Positions 1 through 6,159 of a stretch of 11,962 nt of DNA are shown here, piece by piece. Made by a program: the position numbers and the translations under genes. Under the pieces are notes generated by a model, which was not told the DNA's origin, ran no database searches, and was given only the letters and a program-made list of their open reading frames with translations. Source of the stretch: Acidimicrobiia bacterium (GTDB taxonomy: Bacteria > Actinomycetota > Acidimicrobiia > Acidimicrobiales > Ilumatobacteraceae); contig RFMT01000303.1 of the NCBI GenBank assembly GCA_009927565.1, positions 1 through 11,962 on the forward strand, in the 5' to 3' direction. The stretch's first letter is position 1. Each line of letters begins with the position of its first letter.

Positions 1-2
1 GG

Positions 3-593
3 GATCAGCGAATCTGTTTGGTGCCCGACAGTGATTTATTCGTAGCTATTAGATCGGGTAAAGCCGAAGTCGCAACAGACACCATCAAATCTTTTACCGC
101 AACCGGTATTGAACTCGAGTCAGGGAATCATCTCGACGCTGACATCATCGTTACCGCGACGGGTATCGAACTTGTAACACTCGGTGAAATGGATTTCTCC
201 ATCGATTCGCGGCCCGTCAACTTCGCAGAGACGTGGACGTATAAGGGTTGTGCTTATTCGGGAGTGCCGAATTTGGTTTCTTCGTTCGGTTACATCAACG
301 CGTCGTGGACTTTGCGCGCCGACTTGACTTGCGAATATGTGTGTCGGCTCTTGAATCACATGCGCAAAACTAAAACATCAGTCTGCACACCAACATTGCG
401 CGATTCTGACAAGAACATGCAACCGCGAAAATGGTTGGAAGAATTTTCTTCTGGCTACATGAAGCGAACTATGCACAAGATGCCCAAACAAGGCAACTCA
501 GAGCCGTGGCTTAATCCGCAGAACTATGAAGCAGATAAGAAAATGTTTCGCAAGTCACCACTCGAAGACGGAGTAATGCTCTTCACGAATTAG
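3..593 (+). CDS. Flavin-dependent monooxygenase (FMO / Baeyer-Villiger type), C-terminal fragment
   Basis: This is the last 196 residues of a class B flavoprotein monooxygenase, an enzyme that uses FAD, NADPH and O2 to oxygenate a small organic substrate. The reading frame is open from base 3, so the real start and the FAD-binding Rossmann domain lie outside the window. Visible family marks are QRICLVPDSDLF at the left edge, the DIIVTATG segment (the ATG motif linking the nucleotide domains in FMO/BVMO enzymes) and the later GYINASWTLRADLTCEYV stretch, which matches the conserved C-terminal part of these enzymes. The first methionine-like codon (TTG at 18) is internal and is not a start. Full-length relatives are usually near 490-550 residues. 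The substrate cannot be told from this fragment. A 52-base gap without a clear terminator separates it from the next gene. Confidence 0.85.
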   Translation, partial: DQRICLVPDSDLFVAIRSGKAEVATDTIKSFTATGIELESGNHLDADIIVTATGIELVTLGEMDFSIDSRPVNFAETWTYKGCAYSGVPNLVSSFGYINASWTLRADLTCEYVCRLLNHMRKTKTSVCTPTLRDSDKNMQPRKWLEEFSSGYMKRTMHKMPKQGNSEPWLNPQNYEADKKMFRKSPLEDGVMLFTN

Positions 594-645
594 ATTTCGC
601 AGCATCAGTCTTTATTGGTTGTTTTGGCGATAGCGTCAATTTGCC

Positions 646-1926
646 ATGCCACGCGACGAAAACCCTGATTCTGAGCGTCGCCCTCGCAGAGATCGTGGCG
701 AACGAACTGGTCGTCCAGCAAAGCCTTTCGTAAGAGGCAGTCGTCCGCCACGGCCCGCAGGTAAGGGTCGGGAAGATCGACGTGATCGTCCGCGCCGTGA
801 TGATCGTGACCGCCGTGATCGTTCAGATCGACCGACACGTAGTTTCGACCGTGATCGTCCGGCACGTAGTTTCGATCGTGATCGTCCTCGCCGTGATGAT
901 CGTGACCGCCCGCGCCGTGATCGTTCAGAACGTCCGGCTCGTAGTTTCGACCGTGATCGTCCGCGCCGCGATGATCGTGACCGTCGTGACCGTTCAGATC
1001 GTCCGGCTCGTAGTTTCGATCGTGATCGTCCGCTTCGCGATGATCGTGATCGTCCGCGCCGCGATGATCGTGACCGTGCCCCTGACACGCGCACAGATGC
1101 GCAGCGCAGATCAGACGAAGTAAAACGCAAAACTGGTGGCCGTCGATACGGCAAAGATCCATACCCCCCGGCAAAACACACACGTGAACGCTGGCATGAC
1201 GAAGGTTCAACGCGAAAGCCAAGTGGTGGCCGAAATTCGAATCGTGCACCTAGGCGCGATGATGACGACGATCGGTTAATGACTGTCAGCATCAAAAATG
1301 TTGAACCGGGCGATGCGAACAAAATCAAAGAGCAACTTGGCGCAACTGCAGATCGAGCGATCGAGCGATTGGCACGAGCACTTCATGCCTTCGAGGCCCA
1401 TCGCTACTCAGAAGCGCGCAAACTGATAATGCCGCTTTTGTCGCAAGTAGTTGGCCTAGCGATTGTTCATGAAGTCGCGGGTCTATCGATGTATCGGCTT
1501 GGTCGTTGGCAAGATGCTGCCGATCAACTCGAGATTGCGCGTGGCATCAAGCCGGGAGAAGTTGTAAATCATCCGGTGCTCGCAGATTGTTACCGCGCCT
1601 TGCGACGCTACGAAAAAGTCACAGAACTTTGGGAGTCGATGAAATTATTGTCGCCACCTGCCGCACTTTTGGCAGAAGGTCGCATCGTTGCGGCCGGTGC
1701 ACTGGCCGATCAGGGCGAACTTCAGAGTGCAGTGCGGATGATGACTCACGGCACGAGTGATCCGCACAAGGTGCAAGAGCATCACCTTCGTGAGTGGTAT
1801 GTGTTGGCAGATCTTTATGACCGTGCCGGCGATATCGCGAGTGCGCGACGCTTGTTCTTGAAGATTCAAAACAGCGACGCAAAGTTTGCCGATGTCGCTG
1901 ATCGTCTAAATACCCTCGGCGAATAA
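646..1926 (+). CDS. TPR-like repeat protein with Arg/Asp-rich repetitive N-terminus (Rv1691-like)
   Basis: This 426-residue protein has two parts. Residues 1-145 are a low-complexity, mixed-charge tract dominated by R and D, with RSFDRDRP occurring four times (near residues 65, 74, 99 and 122). A basic, Gly/Pro-containing linker follows and ends in an acidic DDDDD run (205-209). Residues 220-426 form a helical-repeat domain resembling tetratricopeptide repeats, with helix pairs such as ARALHAFEAHRYSEARKL, LGRWQDAADQLEIARGIKP and YDRAGDIASARRLFLKI. ATG 646 is the first possible start after an in-frame TAG at 631; no Shine-Dalgarno is visible, so a leaderless message is possible. By position and fold it corresponds to the TPR protein encoded upstream of the HAD-tlyA-nadK-recN cluster in mycobacteria (Rv1691), whose function is not established to my knowledge. 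RNA or ribosome association through the charged tail is only inference. Confidence 0.85.
   Translation: MPRDENPDSERRPRRDRGERTGRPAKPFVRGSRPPRPAGKGREDRRDRPRRDDRDRRDRSDRPTRSFDRDRPARSFDRDRPRRDDRDRPRRDRSERPARSFDRDRPRRDDRDRRDRSDRPARSFDRDRPLRDDRDRPRRDDRDRAPDTRTDAQRRSDEVKRKTGGRRYGKDPYPPAKHTRERWHDEGSTRKPSGGRNSNRAPRRDDDDDRLMTVSIKNVEPGDANKIKEQLGATADRAIERLARALHAFEAHRYSEARKLIMPLLSQVVGLAIVHEVAGLSMYRLGRWQDAADQLEIARGIKPGEVVNHPVLADCYRALRRYEKVTELWESMKLLSPPAALLAEGRIVAAGALADQGELQSAVRMMTHGTSDPHKVQEHHLREWYVLADLYDRAGDIASARRLFLKIQNSDAKFADVADRLNTLGE
778..1080 (+). repeat. Degenerate tandem repeat DNA encoding RD-rich tract
   Basis: Words such as cgtgatcgtccg, gatgatcgtgac and cgtagtttcga recur many times with small substitutions. 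The larger unit is about 69-75 bases (23-25 residues: RSFDRDRP, then RRDDRDR, then RDRS). GATC sites are unusually dense because Asp-Arg pairs are repeatedly written as gatcgt. Copies differ mainly at third codon positions, so the protein repeat appears to be kept by selection while the DNA drifts. The same periodicity leaves other frames open on both strands, which gives false ORFs. Confidence 0.85.
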
Positions 1927-1941
1927 ATTTTTTTATTTATT
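1922..1941. terminator. AT-rich hairpin between convergent genes, possible bidirectional terminator
   Basis: A perfect inverted repeat (AATAAAT at 1922-1928, ATTTATT at 1935-1941) with a six-T loop lies in the 32-base space between two convergent genes and includes the TAA stop of the TPR gene. The stem is purely A/T, so it would be weak as an intrinsic terminator. Its place between convergent genes is the main argument for a termination role. Confidence 0.35.
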
Positions 1942-1958
1942 CCTTGCTTTAGTAAGCG

Positions 1959-4820
1959 TTAGTCAGACCATCTGATTTCGACTCTTCGGTTGAGCGCAGG
2001 TCTATATTTTGACGTGCGCTTGTCGTAGCCATATTCGGTAACAGAGACAACTACGATCTTGTGTTGACGCAACCACATCGCTACATTCTTTGCTCGTCGC
2101 CTTGATAGTTCAATAGCGGCTTCGCTATTTTGCGAAGCGTCTGAATGCGAATAGCCGAGCACGGTCACTGAGCGGGCTTTACGTAGCACAGGCAAAATCT
2201 TTTTTAGTTGCTGTATCGTCTTCCAATTCATTTTTGAGTCGTTGCCTCTAAAGAACACGCTTGCCGCACGCGCACTGGGAGGCGTTTTTGTATATCCTTC
2301 AGGTGTTTGTGCGGGGAAATCAACTTCTAGTCCAAGGTTGAGCGAACGTAAACTTCCGTCTTTACTACTGCCATTGACTTGGGCAGTGTGGTCTCCAGGA
2401 ACAAGGTTGTCGGGTATGGCCACTTCGGCTGCGAATGAACCTTTGGCATCGGTAACCACTGCGCCGATGCTGCGTGGGTTTGAAAAAATCCAAATTTTAA
2501 CTTCACTCTTTGGTTTGAAACCTGAACCTGTCAAAGCGAGTGACTGCCCGTGATCAACAATGACGGAATTGTTATCGCTGACTGGCACTTTGTTGCCGGA
2601 TGCGTCGATTGCAGTCATTGCTAACGAGATATTCTCTTTTGGCGAGCTCAAGACGAGTGTTGAGCCCGCGACAACGGCAACTTTTCCGGTTTCTGTTCCC
2701 TTTGGGGTAATTATTGTTGTTTTACCTGGATCTAGCTCTGGAAGTGTCGAATTCTTCGTCACTGGTAACGCTAAAGAATTCACATTGCCCTTTGATGCGT
2801 TGAGCGCAACGAGAATTGTCTGGGCAGAAGCATCTGCAACTGCTGCTTTTGCTTTTATGACTTCAAGTTGAGTTGAATCGTTGTTTTCTAGCGTTTTGGC
2901 GAGTCGCTCAACTGCGTCGGCAACTGCGATACGTATTGCAGGCGCTGCGGCACTAACGGCGTCGCGCAACTTATCTGCAATCTGACTTTGGTTCTTCATT
3001 TCGAGTGATTGAAGATACTCTGCGATAATTTCCGTTGAGTCGGTTTGTTGAGTTGGCACAAGTACGGTCAACTTTGTCGGCGAGACGATGCCAGGCACTG
3101 AGAGCCGTGGACGACTAGGTGGAGTGGTAGTCGTTGTGGTTACAAAAGTTCTGGGAACAGTGCTAGTGGTCGTCGTCGATAACGGGGGTGTGGTCGTTGT
3201 AGGAGTGGTGGTCGTAGTCGTAGCAGTCGTAGCAGTCGTAGCAGTCGTAGCAGTCGTTGTCGTAGTTGTGGTAGTTGTTTCTGATGCGTCGGGAACTGGC
3301 GCAACAGGAACTGCTGCCCATACTGCGTACAAAGTGGTATCGGCAGAGATAGTAAACGTTGACCCTGTCGCACGCGAGGTACCGGTGCATGCTGCACCTG
3401 CAGCGGGTTGGGTAGTACACCATCCATTAAAGGTGTAACCAGATTTTGCAAGTGTGCCCGTATTGCCAAGCACTGTGACCGTGCCGCTACTTGAATATTT
3501 TGTCGAGTCAGAAGGAGCAGTACCCGACGTCTGGTTGTTTCCGTCATAAGTGACGGTAAGGAGCGGCGATCCGAATGTTGGAAGCGAATCGCCACTTGCT
3601 GCGACCACGGACATTGGTGTAGAGCGATCGGTGGTTGTTCCATCACCAAGCTGACCATAATTGTTGCGCCCCCAACACTTAACATCGCTACCTATCAGAG
3701 CACAGGTGTGAAAATAGCCAGCAGTCATTGCTGTGGCACCACTTGCGACTGCTGTGACTGGTACTGAACGGTTGACTGTTGTTCCATCACCAAGCTGACC
3801 AAAATCATTTCGACCCCAACACTTAACAGCGTTACCAATCAGAGCACACGTGTACTGGACTCCTGCAGAGATGGCTGATGCTCCAGAAATAGCTGCGCCA
3901 GAAATATCTTTGACGTCGACGGGTGTCAGCGCTCTAGTTGTAGTTCCGTCGCCTAGCTGGCCGTTATTATTGAAACCCCAGCACTTGACTGTTCCGCCAC
4001 TAACTAAAGCACACGTGTGTTCATCGCCAGATGTGATGGCCGTTGCTCCGGAAATGCCGCTCACATCTACGGGTGTATTTCGATTGGTTGTGCTGTTGTC
4101 TCCCAGTTGACCCTGAGAGTTTGTTCCCCAACATTTAACAGTTCCACTAGTTGATAATGCACATGAATGTTTCGAGCCACTTGTTACAAGTGAAAACCCA
4201 CTAGTAAGTCCAGTTACTTGAACTGGCGTGTCAGCGCCAGCACTGCGAGTGCCGTCTCCAATTCGGTTGCCTTCGGCGCCTGAACCAATATTGGATCCGG
4301 GGTAGCCCCAGCATTGAACTGCACCTGTAGTAGTGATGGCACATGCATGGCCTTCCCCAGCGCCAAAAGCGCTAAAAGCACCGGAAACTGTTTGGGCGAT
4401 GCCAGTATTAATGTCGTCTGTTTTCCCGTTTCCGAGCCGCCCGCTCAATTGGCTTCCCCAGCACTTCAGAATGTTCGATGAATTCAGCGCACAGGTGAAG
4501 CCGCTCGCAACAGAGATTTGCACTTGGCCATTAGTACTAACGTCTGCCGCCGTGGGGTTATTAAATTGTGTTGTAATGGAATCATTAATTTGATTTTTAG
4601 TATTTTCGCCCCAGCACCTAACTGTTCCAGATGTTGTGAGGACGCATGTCACGGATTCGCCCGCTGACATTGCTTGCTGTGCGGAGGCTGTACCTTCACT
4701 TGCGTCCGCGTGAACGATTTCAATTATTGGCGAAGGGAGTGGGACCACAACTACAAGCATGAAAATTACGCTTGTGGCGATAGCGATTCGAACTACATTT
4801 GCAAGACGCACGCAGGCCAA
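1959..4820 (-). CDS. Secreted RCC1-repeat / InlB-type repeat / OmpA-like domain protein
   Basis: This is a 953-residue modular exported protein. Numbering is from TTG at 4820; GTG at 4811 (codon 4) is an equally good start, and an in-frame stop lies just upstream. A signal peptide covers about residues 4-40 (basic RLANVVR, hydrophobic core to about 26, likely cleavage after ADA at 38-40). Residues 51-406 hold seven RCC1-like repeats of the form HTCAL..G.VKCWG.N..GQLGDGTT, expected to fold as a beta-propeller. Residues 421-502 match an InlB/Listeria-Bacteroides repeat (TVTYDGN, GYTFNGWCT, TTLYAVW). Residues 514-566 are a Thr-rich linker, 570-680 look helical, and 757-815 look Ig-like (LALTGSGFKPKSEVKIWIF). 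Residues 850-953 resemble an OmpA/MotB peptidoglycan-binding domain (SVTVLGYSHSD, ELSRRRAKNVAMWL, NRRVEIRW). It is probably wall-associated, with the propeller displayed outward. The ligand is unknown; adhesion is an inference. Confidence 0.85.
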   Translation of the reverse strand: MACVRLANVVRIAIATSVIFMLVVVVPLPSPIIEIVHADASEGTASAQQAMSAGESVTCVLTTSGTVRCWGENTKNQINDSITTQFNNPTAADVSTNGQVQISVASGFTCALNSSNILKCWGSQLSGRLGNGKTDDINTGIAQTVSGAFSAFGAGEGHACAITTTGAVQCWGYPGSNIGSGAEGNRIGDGTRSAGADTPVQVTGLTSGFSLVTSGSKHSCALSTSGTVKCWGTNSQGQLGDNSTTNRNTPVDVSGISGATAITSGDEHTCALVSGGTVKCWGFNNNGQLGDGTTTRALTPVDVKDISGAAISGASAISAGVQYTCALIGNAVKCWGRNDFGQLGDGTTVNRSVPVTAVASGATAMTAGYFHTCALIGSDVKCWGRNNYGQLGDGTTTDRSTPMSVVAASGDSLPTFGSPLLTVTYDGNNQTSGTAPSDSTKYSSSGTVTVLGNTGTLAKSGYTFNGWCTTQPAAGAACTGTSRATGSTFTISADTTLYAVWAAVPVAPVPDASETTTTTTTTTATTATTATTATTTTTTPTTTTPPLSTTTTSTVPRTFVTTTTTTPPSRPRLSVPGIVSPTKLTVLVPTQQTDSTEIIAEYLQSLEMKNQSQIADKLRDAVSAAAPAIRIAVADAVERLAKTLENNDSTQLEVIKAKAAVADASAQTILVALNASKGNVNSLALPVTKNSTLPELDPGKTTIITPKGTETGKVAVVAGSTLVLSSPKENISLAMTAIDASGNKVPVSDNNSVIVDHGQSLALTGSGFKPKSEVKIWIFSNPRSIGAVVTDAKGSFAAEVAIPDNLVPGDHTAQVNGSSKDGSLRSLNLGLEVDFPAQTPEGYTKTPPSARAASVFFRGNDSKMNWKTIQQLKKILPVLRKARSVTVLGYSHSDASQNSEAAIELSRRRAKNVAMWLRQHKIVVVSVTEYGYDKRTSKYRPALNRRVEIRWSD
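3220..3255. repeat. Four perfect copies of a 9-bp tandem repeat in the Thr-rich linker
   Basis: The unit gtagcagtc occurs four times without change, in the minus-strand region encoding Ala-Thr-Thr repeats. It lies inside a wider Thr-rich linker (about 3123-3281) made of similar ggt/gta/gtt-type codons. Because nine is a multiple of three, copy number could change without breaking the frame. Confidence 0.9.
3315..3560 (-). other. InlB B-repeat / Listeria-Bacteroides-type domain
   Basis: Residues 421-502 of the surface protein carry the hallmarks of this beta-grasp-like extracellular repeat: LTVTYDGNNQTSGTAPSD at the start, SGYTFNGWCT in the middle and ADTTLYAVWA at the end. A single copy is present. 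Such domains are common spacers in surface proteins and do not by themselves reveal a ligand. Confidence 0.7.
3603..4670 (-). repeat. Seven RCC1-type repeat units within the surface protein
   Basis: The seven units are anchored by cysteine pairs at residues 59/69, 110/120, 160/170, 220/230, 270/280, 325/334 and 373/382, each followed by WG. The first three units are divergent: the second lacks the GQLGDGTT consensus and the third carries an insertion (GSNIGSGAEGN). Units four to seven are close to consensus, with spacing of 48-55 residues. Units six and seven are nearly identical in places, including a 24-base exact match (3634-3657 and 3778-3801, offset 144 bases). Confidence 0.85.
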
Positions 4821-4854
4821 ACTATGACTCAGTTTTCAGTGCCATTTCGACATC

Positions 4855-4883
4855 ATTATCTCTCGATTTAGTCGCGCCCACAA
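4855..4883 (-). promoter_or_regulatory. Candidate promoter of the RCC1/OmpA-like gene
   Basis: Read on the minus strand, TTGTGG (4883-4878) and GATAAT (4860-4855) are separated by exactly 17 bases, resembling a housekeeping sigma promoter. Transcription would start near 4848, leaving a short leader before TTG 4820 or GTG 4811. No clear Shine-Dalgarno follows. The 131-base gap behind the DUF1015 gene also holds a small imperfect palindrome at 4934-4950, just after that gene's stop, which could be a weak processing or stop signal. Confidence 0.4.
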
Positions 4884-4951
4884 AAGGCTCGCACATTTAA
4901 AATTTGAAGATAGTGACTCACCGTTACCTTCTCACTTGAGTTCTCAAAGTT

Positions 4952-6118
4952 TCATGTTAACTGACGGATGACGAGGCCTGTTTGAAGTTTGGGCGTGAAG
5001 AATGTTGACTTGGGTGGCATCAGTAGGCCCTCGGCGGCGGTGCGCTGAATTTCGGCGACACTGACAGGTCGAATCAAAATCGCCGCTGCGTAATTGCCGG
5101 TTTTAAGTTGAGCAGTGACTTCGCTAAAGCCATGTTGATACGAGACTGATTTTTCGATGTCGGCAAGTGCGTGTTCAAGAAACAGACTGTTTAGATTGCG
5201 CACACTAGTGAACATCTCTGACTTTGGCTTTAAAGATTTGGCTTGGCCATTCGGCGCGACAAAAGTTAGATGATTGTCTTGGGACATTTTCGCGATGATT
5301 GAAGGCGTGAGTGTTGGCAAATCTGCAATTTCAAAGAACTTTTCAAGTTGTTTTAATAGCGAGCTAATTTCAACATCTGCATAAAGTCGATGAATTGCCG
5401 CAACGCTTAATTGCTCATCGATCAGTTCGTTGATATAGCAGAGAGTAGATCTTGCATCTTTTAGCTGGGGATTCTCGTCGCGGTAAGTGCGGCTAATTGC
5501 ATAGCGATGGTGGCCATCGGCAATGACTACTGGATGTTGGGCAATTAGTTTGCTGATCACTGCACATCGCGCTCGATTGTTGACGCGTTCGACGATGTGT
5601 TGCACATCATTTTCGTCAGTGAATGCACCCAGTAATTCGCCAGGTTCGACAAGCGCTGTTGAAAGTTGTGGTGTCAGTGAGAGGCCCCAAATAGGTGAAA
5701 GGTTTGCCTGTGTCGCGCGAGTCAAGTCAAGGCGGTCAGTTTTGGCTTTTGGTGTTGTCTGTTCGTGCGGCAAGACTTCTTTTGAGTTCGGTTCTTCGAT
5801 TTGAAGTGCTCCGATAACACCGACGGTCTCACGCGCGCGACCGGCGCTATCGACAAACTTCATGCGGTAAAGGGTAAAACTTGGCTCGGCGTCGAGTTGT
5901 AGTGCGCCCGATTCGATCCACGAAGAAAGAGTCTTCGCGGCTTGACGATATGGGTCTGGTCCAACTGGCAAGTCGAGATGCACGATGTTGTGCGTGCTGC
6001 GACGGGCATAACTTTCTCGATCTGCGTCGCTTTGCACATCGTATGGTTGAGCGCAAACGTCACCAAGCGAATATTTCGGCGAATATCGAAGTGCGCGGAA
6101 GGGTTCAAACTGAGGCAC
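4952..6118 (-). CDS. DUF1015 family protein
   Basis: This 388-residue protein matches the DUF1015 family along its whole length. Visible family marks are FRALRY (7-12), PYDV (25-28), NIVHLDLP (44-51), HEQTTPKAKTDRLDL (118-132), the strongly conserved ADGHHRY (200-206) and the C-terminal MPPKSTFFTPKLQTGLV (367-383). No signal peptide or membrane segment is visible, so it is expected to be cytoplasmic. The start is GTG at 6118, matching the usual family N-terminus (MPQFEPFRALRY). No biochemical role is firmly assigned to the family. The DGHHR motif resembles one I recall from SerK/SbnI-type free serine kinases with a ParB/Srx-like fold, so nucleotide-dependent chemistry is a speculative possibility. 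It is divergent from the HAD gene with only 41 bases between starts, so the two may share a regulatory region. Confidence 0.85.
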   Translation of the reverse strand: MPQFEPFRALRYSPKYSLGDVCAQPYDVQSDADRESYARRSTHNIVHLDLPVGPDPYRQAAKTLSSWIESGALQLDAEPSFTLYRMKFVDSAGRARETVGVIGALQIEEPNSKEVLPHEQTTPKAKTDRLDLTRATQANLSPIWGLSLTPQLSTALVEPGELLGAFTDENDVQHIVERVNNRARCAVISKLIAQHPVVIADGHHRYAISRTYRDENPQLKDARSTLCYINELIDEQLSVAAIHRLYADVEISSLLKQLEKFFEIADLPTLTPSIIAKMSQDNHLTFVAPNGQAKSLKPKSEMFTSVRNLNSLFLEHALADIEKSVSYQHGFSEVTAQLKTGNYAAAILIRPVSVAEIQRTAAEGLLMPPKSTFFTPKLQTGLVIRQLT

Positions 6119-6159
6119 ACTGAAAGGGTGGCAGAGATGGCGTTAATCGGCAACCCGCA

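Noticed and set aside
605..1328. Two long minus-strand reading frames (214 and 230 codons) and a plus-strand frame at 782-1123 over the RD-repeat region
   Set aside because: They are low-complexity by-products of the repeated Arg/Asp codons (His/Asp-rich, Arg/Ser-rich and Val/Ile-rich); the TPR protein frame continues into a real folded domain and the others do not.
3220..3255. Possible CRISPR-like or regulatory repeat
   Set aside because: It is a 9-base direct tandem repeat without spacers, inside a coding region and in frame with Ala-Thr-Thr.
3140..3685. 181-codon minus-strand frame and 116-codon plus-strand frame over the Thr-rich linker
   Set aside because: Both are shadows of the repetitive linker codons, with Leu/Arg/Gln-rich or Val-rich translations and no recognisable domain.
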